A DNA stretch of 64,000 bases from Aplidium turbinatum (lineage: Eukaryota > Chordata > Ascidiacea > Aplousobranchia > Polyclinidae), in NCBI GenBank assembly GCA_918807975.1, contig OU964925.1:3882798-3946797 (forward strand), in the 5' to 3' direction. Position numbers and translations under genes: made by a program. The notes beneath the pieces are model-generated. The model did not search any database. It worked only from the letters and a program-made list of their open reading frames with translations, and had not been told where the DNA came from. Shown piece after piece: positions 1 through 11,425 of this stretch (position 1 is the first letter of the stretch; each line of letters opens with the position of its first letter).

Positions 1-334
1 GCTCAAAGTTCCACTAGTAGCCAAGTTTTCAAGCTAGAAGCTGACTCTGGCTTACTTAAAAGTTAAAAAATAAACATAGACCTGTTTCCTACTTAAACTC
101 CAAGAATTGTTAGGAATAAAATGGAAAAAAAATTAGAGCAATTGACGTGATGATTGTTGTAGCTTGTGATTACTTTCTGCTTTCTGTTAAAGCGTTAGTT
201 GGCCAAGGCGCGGATTGAGAATGTCTCGCAAGAACTTCGGTTCAACAACTCAGCCGAGCAAGCGATTTTCATCGTCGCGTGAATCTCTGAGGACGAGGGA
301 CTATCTTTTTACCACTCCAGATTTACGATGTTCC

Positions 335-1066
335 CGGACTGAGCTGGACGGCTGCTACAGAGCAGCCAGTCTTTTGTTTCATCATCCAAGACACGTCCAT
401 TTCATTAGGTGGCTTAAAGATGATGTACTCGTTGATGATGTGGTCTGTTCCTCGGCACCACAGTCCCAAGTAGAAAAAGAAGCCATTCCCCATTGGTGCA
501 TGATTGAGTGGAAAAGCCCGACGGCAGTACGAAGACGGTTGAGGCGCACCCACGCCTATCTTTGTAGTGTCAGGTCGATGGGGCGGATGTCGGCATCGAG
601 GATGAGCAAATGGAGTAGGATATGGTAGTGATTGACTTCCACTACGAATTCCATTTATTATCCGCCCAATTAACCACAGAAACATTTTGTTTGTCAGCTT
701 TGTTGATCAGAAGTTGAGCTGATGGCATGAATGGGTGTCTTCAGTCGATGGTGGTGCTCTCTTTGGAAAGCAGAGATCTTGGAATGGTGGAAATGGTTGA
801 GCTCCAATACCTGTCAACCGAGAGACAGAGTAGCTTCTTCACGACGAAGCTCAGCAGGTTGGATGCCAGCAAGAATGAGAAGATTGTCCAATAGTGTGGG
901 ACGCTATGAGCGAGCGCTATTGATGGCAGTGAGTGTCTATGTTGTGGCAGTGAGCACTGCGACAACAAACAACTGCACAGTACTCTGCTGAGGAGTAGAC
1001 AAGGGCTAAGGCTGTTATACGCAAAGTGTCAGCTCTCGCCCCCAGCTGGGACCTGCCAAGTGCTTG
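335..1066 (-). mobile_element. LINE-A 3' fragment (non-LTR retrotransposon C-terminus), decayed
   Basis: Read on the minus strand, this stretch gives pieces of a non-LTR retrotransposon C-terminus: a segment with AGIQPAELRREEATLSL, then further down WVRLNRLRTAVGLFHS followed by a CxC-like knuckle (WDCGAEEQT) and DHIINEY in another frame. The same protein end occurs intact at 10351-11049 and in pieces near 27.6, 33.0 and 50.2 kb, so this is one repeat family. This copy is 5'-truncated and broken by stops and frameshifts. The spurious open frames on the opposite strand are shadows of it. Confidence 0.75.
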
Positions 1067-2395
1067 AGTAGCACAGCACGCGATACTATACACGACTTTA
1101 CATCATAAAAGACTTTATCTTAATCCGAACTGTCAATGAGTTGTCTTTCAAAAGACAAAAGTGTCAAGTTGTTAAGGCGTCAAGTCAGCGTGTATGATCT
1201 CAAGCACGTTTGGATCCTGTTTGTTGCGGAGAAAAGTCTTTCAACGTCTTTCAACTTTTCGACTTGAAAGGCAGTGTTATGATGGTCTTTAAAACACTGT
1301 TCGTGTTCGGGAAAATAGGAAAGTTTTCCCTATCCATTTTCCGTCTGATGTGTTGAATGAATACAGCATGTTCAGCATCTGCGATCTCAATGCCATACAG
1401 TGCACATGGACCATTTAGAATATTTTTTTCGCCAAAGTGGCAGATCCAGGTGCGAAAGAGGCCGCTGCTCTCATTAATCTATACGTGTCGTCCATAAACT
1501 CCGTTATCTACCGGTCAAGAATAAAGTTCCACAGCGCCTTTAAATCTTCATTGCTCTTGACAGTTAAAGAATCACACAATTAAAGAATCAGAGTGCACAA
1601 CTATGGACACCCATGACCATAGTTGTGCAATTTTAGTCACCGTTTTAAAACGTCAAAAGCACCTGTCAGTTTATTTGCAAAACTTGATTTTTGTAGTGTT
1701 TTTTGTTGGTAAATGCTTGTACTATAACCACATCATTCCGTTTGTTTGCTAACTTTACTCATGCTTCAGTTTTTGATTAAAATGTTAAAAATGGCACAAC
1801 TATCGTCACCTTCCCTTCTTACTAATTGGTAATTTTTTTCAAGCTTGCATTTTAGATACAACATTATATATTAAACCTCTGGTAAAAAATTTCTGAACTG
1901 TTCATCGGTTTTACCATATTGTTCGAATTAATTGAAACTGTGAAGAAAAGAGGTTGAATTTGGATAGGCTGCTGTATTTGGTTTATTGCGATGATTTAAC
2001 AGATGTGTATAGTTTAATACCTAATGTTGCGTATAATAGTGTCTTGATTATGCTCCACAAATTTTCGATAGGATTTAAATGTAGCTTAAGGAATGTGTGT
2101 ATGAGAAAACACTTACTGATGGGCTTAGGTATTAGACTCTAACTCAGACCAAGTAGGGTAAAGCTCTGTCTAACTGTTCACACTGTCAGGCACTGCAACT
2201 TCAGCACAACAATAATATGTCCAAATGACTTGTAATGCACTGAGTTTAAACACTAACAACAGCATGCAACACAAACAAATAAGAGAGCACTTACCACACC
2301 TTGATTACAAACTTACCGACTGGTTAAAACATAATCCAGAATTTAGAGTCTACATACAACGCACCATTTGTAAAAAATATTTTCCCTTACAGCAA
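1067..2395. other. AT-rich stretch with no recognisable gene
   Basis: No coding exon, RNA gene or bounded transposon could be supported here. The short open frames have no recognisable domain. A local near-duplication (AGTTAAAGAATCACACAATT followed by AAAGAATCAGAGTGCACAACT) lies at about 1560-1600. Confidence 0.5.
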
Positions 2396-2964
2396 TAGGG
2401 GAAGGTGAGGTAAGTTGAGCCAGTGGGTAAGTTGAGCCACCCCCCGTAACTCGAAAAATAAAAATCGCATCAACTTTCTACTGCCACCTACCTAACCGTT
2501 TATCTTATATGGAGCTGTTCTGTAAAGATTATAGGTCTTTGTCTTGTAGAAAGACAGAAAAACTGTTTTTAGTGATTTTGGGAAGTTTTTTGAACTTTTT
2601 GAAAAAAAATATTTTTTGAGTTTTACAAAATGTCTGTGGCATTCACTAGTATTGATATGTCTAACAGTAATCACTAAGGTTAGCTTATTCAGAAGCTATT
2701 AAAGTGAGGTTGCTAGCTCATATATGACTGGAGAAATTCCCGTTTAACTTTTAATGACGGCCTTGAGGTAAGTTGAGCCAGTGATGTACAGGTAAGTTGA
2801 GCCGGTGGCTCAACTTACCTCACTTCAGCTTCCAGTGTTAAGTGATGATATATGTAGTCATTAAATAGATAACAAAGTGTATTTTTACTCTTTAATAGTC
2901 TAAATCTCTGGAGAAATAATTTGTCCATTGGTCTATTGAAGTTTAAATTTATTTGTAGTGTAAC

Positions 2965-3279
2965 TTGCAGCCTACTAGCAACATGCAAGGGAAAACCCGA
3001 CCTGTGCATTACATTGGTAAAATCGAATGCTTCAATGAAGATGGAGAAATTGAGGCCAACTTTTTAAGAAAAATGCCTGGAAAGTCCGAGGAAAAGTTGT
3101 CCTTTGTCTTTAAAGCAGACGATGAGTGTGCTTTTCTTAAAGAGGATGTCGTTAAAGCTTCCTCACACGACCACTTGGAGAAACTTTCTGCCGTCAGCAG
3201 AAATTCCGGTTTCCATGCTCTCTTGATCAGTGGCATATGGAATAAGTTTAGATCTGACAGACAACGGAAATTGATTTAG
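2965..3279 (+). pseudogene. C-terminal remnant of a pogo/Tigger-type transposase
   Basis: This 104-residue frame contains RPVHYIGKIECFNEDGEIE, then NFLRKM, then SFVFKADDECAFL and a DVV motif. That order (a K/HYVGKI-type strand, a xxFLRK strand and a F-P-x-x-D-D stretch) is what I know from the C-terminal domain of Tigger/jerky-type transposases, where it follows the DDE domain. No helix-turn-helix or DDE catalytic domain is present upstream, so the frame is a leftover exon of the surrounding element rather than a gene. A downstream 28-nt unit starting GATCACGATCTGC is repeated at about 3376-3436. Assignment rests on pattern memory only. Confidence 0.5.
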
Positions 3280-3486
3280 AAAATTCACATTTGGAGGTTT
3301 ATTTAATCAGGATTGTGTAATAATTCATCGTTTTATTTTCTGTTCTGCAGCTCAGTTGACACGATCTGCTAGATCACGATCTGCTAATCAACGAAAAAGA
3401 TCTTTCGATCACGATCTGCTAATCAACGAAAAAGTGGCAGATTTGTCGGCTAGGAAGTGCGCAATTTCACGTCAAACAGTCACAAC

Positions 3487-3774
3487 CAGGCCCGGATTTA
3501 GGGGGGAGAAGAGGGGGCAGGTGCCCCGGGCCTCCCGACTTTTGAAGGGATGCCCCCCTACGTGATGCCCCCCTACGTGGAAAAAATGTGATTTTGTGTT
3601 ATTTTTTCTTCCTTTCAGCCTTTGAAGTTTCTGCAAAATGCTGTGCAGTGCTGGATTGATGCTACTGCAGACGCAGAGGTGGTTTTTCGCGCCGTAGGCT
3701 TGAAAAAAAAATTTGCAGGGGGGGCCCCCGATCTAAAAGTGCCCCGGCCCCCCCATCAGCTAAATCCGGCCCTG
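3487..3774. mobile_element. hAT-type MITE with perfect 8-bp target duplication
   Basis: Termini CAGGCCCGGATTTAG and CTAAATCCGGCCCTG are inverted repeats. The 8-bp word GTCACAAC flanks both ends exactly (3479-3486 and 3775-3782). CAG ends plus an 8-bp duplication are the hAT hallmark. The inner part is G/C-rich (runs of G on the left, C on the right) and non-coding. It interrupts the pogo-like element at 2398-4482 and so is younger than it. Confidence 0.9.
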
Positions 3775-4614
3775 GTCACAACAAAATAAATTTATCCTTT
3801 TACATGTTGTTCTTTCTTCCTGGTAGCAGCTATGTATTAACTGCTACCCAACCTGTCTTCTTTCTAACTTTCGACTCAAGTTCCACATGTGTTGAGTTAA
3901 GATTGTATATTGTCAAAAAGAGACGGGTTCAATTGTGATGTGGAATAGTCACTGCACACTCTAATACGTCCGTCCGATAGATTTATCACATCGTAAAAGG
4001 CCGAACCACGTTTTCGCCAAGCAGCAAAACACGAGTTAGTGAATAGAGAAAAAATAATGAGAGATTGTCGCTCAAGCATGACAGTGCATCGCAATGATGA
4101 CGTCACCATTGCGTCACAGTCCATGTTACAATTCGGGACAAATATCTGGGCAATAATTTCGTGAATACATGTATTGCATAGCATTTTATAATGTAGGCTA
4201 CCATCGCTACAGCTTTTGTTATTGAACTAAAACGAGTGGCTCAACTTTCCTCACACCCCGGCTCAACTTACCACGTGGGGTAGGTAAGTTGAGCCAAAAT
4301 GACGTAATATTTAAAACATGTTTTTTTTCAATATTCTTATGAGTTATGAAAAAAATTTTTTTGTTAAATTAAGGCCAAAGCATCAACCATTATGCTGCCA
4401 CTTTCACTTTTATTGTAAACCAAGCGGTTTTCTTATTAGAAGCGTTTAAGTAAAAAGTGGCTCAACTTACCTCATCCTCCCCTACTGCCTGTCGAGTCAC
4501 GCACACATTCCAAAAGAACGAAATTTAAAGAGCGCTACGGTTCAGTGATAAATTTAGACTCGAGGCAGTCGCATTACAATTTAAACTAAACGGAGACAAA
4601 CTTATCGTTTGTTA

Positions 4615-5420
4615 CATTAAATTCGAAGAATTGCCAGGCCAATCTAACACGGTAATCTTCTTTTTTTCAAAAAATTAGTGTTTGTTTAGATTAGAAGAAT
4701 GGTATGGTGCGAGGTCCTGCTGGAAAATCCCCCCACCTTCTGGAAATGCTCTTCGCAGGTCTGGGATAACTTTTTTTGTGATCACATCGATATATTGTTC
4801 AGAATTCATCATTCCTTCCACAGGAAACAGTGATTCAACACCGATGTGGCTAAAACTTCCCAAGAACATCTTTTTAGAGGGATGTTTTACACATTGATTG
4901 AAATGGCAGGGCTTCAGCGTCTCTCCAACACTCCTTTTCACAAACTGACCGTGCTGCTGACCTCGCACTAGAAAATGGCTCTCGTCTGAAAAAAGGACCT
5001 TTTTCTAGTCTTTTTCAGACCTTTTTCCAAGTCCAGCCTCCAGGTTTTGTATTTTTTAGCCCATCGCAGCCTTTTCAACTTCATTTTTTGGTCAAAAGCT
5101 GCATTTTTAAGGGGCACATTGCTTTACGACCAGCCAATACGAGGCGTTTACGGATGGTACTTGAACTGATTTGTACTTCAGCGTGACATAACTCTTTCAT
5201 TAAGTCGTCACTGGTCTTCCTCGGATCCAATTTACTCTGCCTTACCCGAAATGCATCATCCCTAGGGGAAGTTTTCTTTTTCCTGCCACACTTTCCTTTC
5301 CTTTTTGGTGTCACTGAACCAATATCATCAGTAGCCTTGAATTTTTAAACTAATCTGGAAACAGATGCTTTACTGACACCAAGACGTTTGGCGATATCCT
5401 TTTGGAGCATTTCAGAATGC
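4615..5420 (-). pseudogene. Tc1-like transposase remnant
   Basis: On the minus strand the parts of a Tc1-family transposase appear in order: a helix-turn-helix (MLQKDIAKRLGVSKASVSRL) at about 5350-5415; a basic second DNA-binding segment (TPKRKGKCGRKKKTSP) at 5081-5314; and the catalytic half (GQFVKRSVGETLKPCHFNQ, then GVESLFPVEGMMNSEQYID and IFQQDLAPYHSS with the second catalytic Asp) at 4675-4968. The C-terminus trails into a WPGNSS motif near 4640. At least two frame breaks and one stop separate the parts, and terminal repeats were not found, so it is a truncated fossil. Confidence 0.85.
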
Positions 5421-5426
5421 TGATAC

Positions 5427-5511
5427 AAGCTGAAGATAACCTACGTTATGAATTTTCACTAGGCTCCAGAACCTTGCTGGATGGGTAAAATTCACATTGT
5501 AGGTTATCTGA
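5427..5511. repeat. Short palindromic hairpin (two ~24-nt arms)
   Basis: GATAACCTACGTTATGAATT at the left and its imperfect reverse complement ending GTAGGTTATC at the right flank a ~36-nt loop. The element sits immediately 5' of the Tc1-like remnant and may be part of its terminal region or an independent tiny fold-back MITE. Confidence 0.6.
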
Positions 5512-6756
5512 ACACAAAAGTTTGAGACGTTAAATGCGATATATTTTATGATTTTGAACAAAATTTACAAGCAATGGCAGACGTAGATCCTCCAGTTTAT
5601 GGAACGTAAGTTAATTGTTAGGCTACCCTTTTCCTTGTCCGTTTACTACTTGCTGTCCTTTGAGGTCAATTTCTGTGAACCTTTGTCACCAGGGCGCACA
5701 AAGAACAGTAGCCTAACCCTACGAGTGTAGCCTACAAAGTGCTTTTAGTTCCACGAGGTTGCTAGTCCAATGGTTATAGACATCCTTGACCAGATGTTTT
5801 GGAGAGAGCATCAAATTTATGAAACAACTAAAAATGCTTCTCAAACCTTGGAACTTTTTTTGTTTCTGCCAAAAATTAATTCATTATTTGGGATCTATGA
5901 TGTTGCTTGTCATGCAGAGTAGGCTAATTATAGTTAGACTTAGAGCATAGTAGGCTAATTAGGCTACAAGAGTAAAAGCTTAATGCTTGCCTACAATCCC
6001 TCCTTCTTCCTGTCACAAACATAATTTGCAGTCGTTTGTTTGTTTTGATTAAAGCCTATTGAATCTGAAATAGGAATAAAAACTTAATTTTGCGTACGTG
6101 TGGTAACGTTTTATAGGCCTATTTTTTTTAAGGTCTAATGTTTGTTTATATTTGAATTAATATTAAAGCTGTCTGACTATGCCTGATGGAAATTCTATCC
6201 ATTTAAATTTAGCTATCTGACTCCATTTCGAGAACACACACAATTATTACCGGTAGGCTACTCGAATTATAATTTTAAGTTATCAGAAGGTGTTCATATA
6301 ATATTGTAGGTTTATAATAAAAGTTGAAATTAAACATTACAGAATAGTGAAACAAAAGATTACCTATTTTCACATTTTAACAGTCGTCCAAATTGTCACA
6401 TAGTAGGCTACACAATCTATTTAATGTTTTCTGAACGGAGCTCAGCTTGAGCTGGTCTGATTGGGCTGGACAGTGAAATATATTATCACGAATTATTACA
6501 TTTTATCTAAACAATCAATTTAATGTTTTTTGAACGGAGCTCAGCTTGAGCAGGTCTGATTGAGCTGCCGCCAAATGCGAACAAATCATTTTATTTTCTG
6601 TTACCTTTTTCCTACTTCAACAGTTTAGATGGAAAATTACAGAAACATTAGGAAATAAATTTAGGTTAAAGTAAAAGAAAGGGAAACTTCTATGACGAAA
6701 TAATGGATCACTACATACGCACTTACGAACTTTACAACGGTTAAAACTCAAATCTA
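5512..6756. other. Non-coding AT-rich stretch with a local duplication
   Basis: No gene is supported. A ~50-nt segment containing GAACGGAGCTCAGCTTGAGC occurs twice, at about 6424-6475 and 6514-6565, a spacing of about 90 nt. TAGGCTA/TAGCCTA words are frequent. Confidence 0.5.
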
Positions 6757-6758
6757 TA

Positions 6759-7956
6759 AGGGAAAGTAGGGCAAAATGGGATACTTAAGCCTAAACAGTC
6801 ATAAAATTCTAGAGACTTAAGAAAAACGAACAATTTTTGTTTTAGCAGAAAGGTCAGGCATCATGCTACACAAATCAAACAAAAAAATATCAAAAATGAT
6901 AATGCTCATTTAAGTATCAAATAAATTCCAGAGGTGCCTTTTTTCCCACTTTGCCCCATGAGTGGGGCAAAATGAGATGAGAAAAGTGAATCAAAAATTT
7001 CCACAGCAGCAATGCATTGACGTCTAGAAACAAGTTTATCGTTGATGATTAAACAATAAACATGCAAAACAGCAGAAATAACAAATGAACCACAATTGTG
7101 ATCAGTTTTGTTCGTTTTCGTTATTGTCATTTCCATTATTATTCAATGCATAAATCACAAGTGTAAACAATAAGACTATTGTCATCCTGAACTCCTGCAT
7201 AAGAGCAATGTGCCCATTGCTCACATGAACAACAAAAAAATCCACCTTTCATCAGATGTCGAATAGCTGTGCAGCTTTCTTGAATCCACATTCTTTATTC
7301 ACAATGCACTCTATAGCGGCTTTCATTGTGCCTTCATCCCAATTTTGCTGCGTTGTTTTTCGAATATAAGTTCTTACCATTTTACTTTTGTACCAAAAAC
7401 ATTAGCTAGGATATTCCTGAATGATTATAAGCTATAATTTAAGATCTATTAATAAACAAATAGTTTAATTCTGCTATGTCCTGTAGCGTATAGCTTCCAA
7501 AAGTAGGCTAACAAAAACGAAGAAACCCATTTCACATGTAGTTTCATGCAATGATGCAACTATCCCATTACGGTATGCCCCATTGCACTACACAGAAAAA
7601 AACTGGCTGTAAAACACTTGCAGTGAAAGGAAATTCAAATATTTTCCTTCTTATGCTATCACTACTTCCTAAAGTATTGTGAGAAAAAGCAACAACTGCA
7701 GCAAATAATTATTTATTATAAAAAAATCACTGGAACATTTAGCCGTTTTTTTTAACGAATTACCTGTTTTTTTAATTCTGCTGCACAAAACACCTCTGTA
7801 CACTAAAATTACGGAGTTGAACTAAAAACTGATTCAATTTGAAGATGGCTACTTCCTACCAAAATTTCCGCTATGTTGCGTAAGTAGTTTTTTTAAAAAC
7901 GACTAAACGAGAACCTCGTTTTGCCCTACCACCTCATTTTGCCCTATACTTTCCCC
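6759..7956. mobile_element. pogo-like DNA transposon, GGGCAAAATGGGA iterons
   Basis: The left end AGGGAAAGTAGGGCAAAATG and the reverse complement of the right end GGGGAAAGTATAGGGCAAAA form inverted repeats flanked by TA (6757-6758, 7957-7958). The motif GGGCAAAATGRGA recurs inside (for example about 6946-6980, twice in opposite orientations, and a degenerate copy near 7560-7590) and twice at the right end. The minus strand carries the start of a pogo-type transposase (7249-7381), which supports the class. The rest of the transposase is missing, so this is a deleted copy of about 1.2 kb. Confidence 0.8.
7249..7381 (-). pseudogene. N-terminal psq-type helix-turn-helix of a pogo-like transposase
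   Basis: A 43-residue frame beginning MVRTYIRKTTQQNWDEGTM continues with KAAIECIVNKECGFKKAAQL and stops at a TGA. The pattern (MVRxYxRKTxxxxW, then an amphipathic helix and a GxKKAAxxF turn) is the first helix-turn-helix of jerky/Tigger/pogo-type transposases. The next helix, normally VPxxTLxxR, is lost. It lies inside the TA-flanked element 6759-7956 in minus orientation and gives that element its class. Confidence 0.75.
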
Positions 7957-7958
7957 TA

Positions 7959-9553
7959 GTAGGCCTACGCCGCCTACACATATATCGTAAAGACGTCCGG
8001 ACATCTCTCTCGCTTGTTTTACTAATAAGTAGGTCTACCTAGACCACTGAATTTAACACAAAAAGGTAAACTGTTTCTCCACACACAACGGCTCACGGCA
8101 AAAGCGACAATGAAGAGTAAAATGTCTGGATCTGCAGGTAGCCTAGGCTACATCACGGAGAACAAAAAAAACAATTCAAATTCAATGTCAGCACGATTAC
8201 AAATCAAGAGAGCAATCGAGCCGCCGAAACACATAGCCTACGGTATCTATAAACAACGAATTATGATTTTTTTGTTTTCTGAGTTCCTGATGCAGCCTAT
8301 ATTAAACTGATTTTTTGTGTAGACTATTGTAACGTGGTTTTGGTTTACTTTTAGCATGGCTTTGAATAAAAATTATAGGCTAAGTTACATGTGTTAAGTA
8401 GCCTACCGGTAGCCCATTTTTTGTTGATATGCTATTGACGTGTCTTTTGAAATGTTTTCGTGGTAAATTATCGTCGGCACATTAATTATAGTCTTTATAG
8501 CATCCACTACAAGTAATTTTTGTAGATCAACCAAAATTATGTGTAGCCATAGCTGTAGACCTAAATGTGAAAAGCGTATCAACTTACCTACCTTTCCCTA
8601 TTAGCCTACTCTAAAAAGTTATTTGTTTGTTTATAGCCAGCAAACAATAAACTGAACTGAACTAAAACTAGGTCTAAAAATATACTTATATGTATCTTGA
8701 CATTGACATCACGGTTATAGTTAAAATAAAAATTAATCTCCTTTCAAAATATAAAAATACAAAATTTTCAACTTGGTAAAATGTCATTTTTTCAAATTTG
8801 GCATGAAACTTGATCATTTTCAATCTTCTGCTAAAATTACAAAAACATGTTCAGAGACTTATATATTGTTTTCGATGATACTGTGTTATAAAAGTGTTTT
8901 TTTTTACGTCTGTTATTGTCTATAAATGTGTGAAACTGCTAGGGTTAAGTTTCAAAAGACGCCATATATTCATTCTCGTAATCAATTTCATCAATCTACC
9001 GCCTCCCTATTCAATCGAATAATCTCTACTTTAAACTGGCTGGAAATTATACAACCATCTGGCAACTTTGTCTGTAAGATTTCAGTTCTTGGCTACTTGA
9101 AAATGTCAGCTCAGCTGATTGGTGGTATCTGTTCAGGGTACTACCAATCGACTAGAACATCACACAACTAAGGCGAAAGAACTATGTACATTTAGTCCTA
9201 CATTTAGTACACGAAATAAAAGTTGTTTTTTTTCGCTTTCTTTTCTAGGTTTGTTGGCTGTGCATTATTAAGGTTATGTTTTTCAAACACTGTTTTATTG
9301 ATGCATATTTAAACCTTTTGGTTTTGTCATATTTTCTTTTTGTTGGTATAAAATTCGTGTGTTTACTTTATCGTTCTCTACATGTTCGCGCCAGCAATAA
9401 AGAATAAAATTGAATTTAAATTGATTCTACTCTGGAGATGTGCACGTGAACAACGCACTCAAAGATAGCAGCATTCTAGCTGTTGTATACGGAATACTTT
9501 ACAGACAATTTGTTTCAAAAAGCAATATCTCTATGACAAGGATAAAAATTGTC
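7959..9553. other. Non-coding AT-rich stretch
   Basis: No exon or RNA gene can be supported. Open frames at 8110-8310 and 8926-9171 have no recognisable domain and no splice context. TAGGCCTA-type words are dense at 7960-8430. Confidence 0.5.
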
Positions 9554-9863
9554 TACAGTGGGTTTACCAACCTGCGGACAGTCACCAAGCTGCGGACACC
9601 GACGTTTTTTTATTAATAACTGCTTTTTTTCTTCATGTTTCCATCTGATTTTTTGCAAGTAGTCTCAGCGTTACTTCAGTCACTCACAAAAAAAATGAAG
9701 AACTTTGCTCAAAAAACAAGCATCCTAAGACAATTTAACCAAATTTTCTGATAACCCATGCATTTTTTTTCCTTAAAACCAGTTTTTAATCATGTTCACA
9801 TATACTGACATAATACAAAATCCTTTTGGCGGTGCAACACGATTTTTGCACATGAAACTCTTC

Positions 9864-10278
9864 GGTAGGCACTTTTACGTACTGCACTGCCCGAAGAGGC
9901 AACCGCAACCATGCGTATCGTATATGACATTACTGGTGTTTTAGTCACAACTTTTCTCATAAACTCCATTGTTTGCAGTCACTACGATTCTTCTTGCACT
10001 CAGTTCAGTTGAAGAAGAAAAAATAGTATTAGCAGAGGGTGGGAATCGAACCCATGCAATCGAAATTATTACTCCTCTGCCCTAACCATTAGGCAATGTT
10101 GGTTGTGGCGATGCATGCAGTTAAATTTCTTTGTATCAAAATCTTTCGATAAAGACGACCAGTTAATCACGTGTTGAGTCATGTCACGCATGATAGCGCT
10201 ACCAACGTCAGCGATGTCGTATGTCACGCATGGTTGCGGTTACCTTTTCGGGCAGTGCAATACGTAAAAGTGTCTACC
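9864..10278. mobile_element. MITE with long inverted repeats and a perfect 9-bp target duplication (MULE-like)
   Basis: Arms of at least 50 nt beginning GGTAGGCACTTTTACGTA (left) match the reverse complement of the right arm with few changes. The 9-bp word AAACTCTTC flanks both ends exactly (9855-9863, 10279-10287). A 9-bp duplication with long terminal inverted repeats fits the Mutator (MULE) superfamily best. No coding capacity is visible. The middle holds a tRNA-like segment in reverse (see 10038-10106). Confidence 0.85.
10038..10106 (-). repeat. tRNA-like segment inside the MULE-like MITE
   Basis: On the minus strand an A-box-like CCTAATGGTTAGG and a B-box-like GGGTTCGATTCCC are about 30 nt apart, and GCAGAGG/CCTCTGC can pair as an outer stem. 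A normal cloverleaf (acceptor stem at the true 5' end, D and anticodon stems) does not form, so this is a tRNA-derived fragment or SINE head, not a functional tRNA gene. Confidence 0.5.
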
Positions 10279-10350
10279 AAACTCTTCAATGCTTCTTATC
10301 ACTGATGCGTAAAAATAGGGTTTCTGACTGACAGATTTTTATTAGAAATT

Positions 10351-11049
10351 GACGCCTTGCGTATCGTGACAGGATGCCTGCGACCTACACCATCGGAAAA
10401 TCTCCCTGTCCTTGCAGGCATCCAACCAGCTGAGCTTCGTCGCGAAGAAGCTATCCTGTCTCTTTCTCGTCGCGCTACGAACCCCAACCACTTGCTCTAC
10501 TCAAGTCTCTATGAGTCTGTGAACGAGAAACCTCAGCGACTGAAATCGAGACACCCATTTGTACGTGCCGCACAACTCCTGATGAAAACTGCTGAAGACC
10601 AATCCATCAGTGCGGCTACCTGGGCGGACCACCAATGGAGCTCGGAGTGGAAGAAGAACTCCTCAAGACTCCAAAGTTTCATCTCCGACACCAGCAACCA
10701 CCCAACCGGGGTGCGTTTGCCGGGGAAGGCCTGGGTGCGGCTCGGCCGCCTGCGTGCTGGCGTCGGACTATTCCGCTCGAACATGCACAAATGGGGGATG
10801 GCTCCATCCGCGATGTGTGAGTGTGGCAAGGAGGAACAAACCGTAGACCACACCATTTGTAATTGCGCCATCTACCATGCGCCAAATGGTGTGCGTGGTC
10901 TGCGTGAACTGGATGACAAATCAATTGAATGGCTGCTCGACACCTGCCCAAACATCTAGACCGCGTCGCCGCCACTGCCCAAGGGTGGTAAAAGGCAGAG
11001 CCCCTCGACCCTTGGAGTGGCGAAGAAGGTTCAAACGAAGAAGAAGAAG
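10351..11049 (+). mobile_element. LINE-A 3' end with target duplication; best-preserved copy
   Basis: An uninterrupted 200-residue frame (10357-10959) ends this 5'-truncated LINE. It reads RIVTGCLRPTPSENLPVLAG, then AELRREEAILSLSRR, WVRLGRLRAGVGLFRSNMHK, a knuckle CECGKEEQTVDHTICNC and a C-terminal GLRELDDKSIEWLL. This is the known post-RT tail of a non-LTR retrotransposon clade, with a CxC...H...C zinc-knuckle-like motif. About 90 nt of 3' UTR ends in an AAG repeat. The 10-bp word ATTAGAAATT flanks it (10341-10350, 11050-11059), so it arrived by target-primed insertion into the pogo-PHD element. No reverse transcriptase or endonuclease is present. Confidence 0.88.
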
Positions 11050-11425
11050 ATTAGAAATTTACGTTTTTGTTACAACTACCTGGAATAAGGCGACGCACCA
11101 AGCTACGGACACTTCAGTTTGGCTGCCAGTAAGTAGTACAGCATCTGGTGAGGTGACAATAATCTGCTGTAGGCCTACACTGTACCGGTAGCCTATGTAG
11201 TTACTCTATGTTGTAGGCCTACAGTAGCCTAATATCGGGAAAGGGTTAGTTTGTACAGTAGCCTAACTCAATTAAAAGCTTTTAGCGAATTATATTCCAA
11301 GGTTATTTATTAAGTTATTGGTGATATATTATATCATTTTACTGTAGCCTACATACTGTATTTTCTAAGGATACACGTTGGTACGATACTTCAAATTTAC
11401 TGATAATTGAAGTAGGCCTACAAGC

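Larger units (their letters stand above)
2398..4482. mobile_element. pogo-like DNA transposon, TA target duplication, GGTAAGTTGAGCC iterons
   Basis: The left end (GGGGAAGGTGAGGTAAGTTG) and the reverse complement of the right end (GGGGAGGATGAGGTAAGTTG) form inverted repeats, and TA dinucleotides flank both ends (2396-2397 and 4483-4484). The motif GGTAAGTTGAGCC recurs at both ends and in inner clusters near 2765-2822 and 4233-4300, including a near-perfect palindrome at about 2794-2822. An internal frame (2965-3279) resembles the C-terminal domain of Tigger/pogo-type transposases. The DDE core is absent, so this copy is internally deleted. A hAT-type MITE is inserted at 3487-3774. Class is inferred from TA duplication plus the coding remnant. 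Confidence 0.75.

Noticed and set aside
2398-4482. Repeated GGTAAGTTGAGCC considered as a host regulatory array
   Set aside because: The motif clusters at the ends of a TA-flanked inverted-repeat element, so a transposon explanation is simpler.
10533-10975. Minus-strand and alternative plus-strand open frames
   Set aside because: Shadows of the LINE-A frame at 10357-10959.
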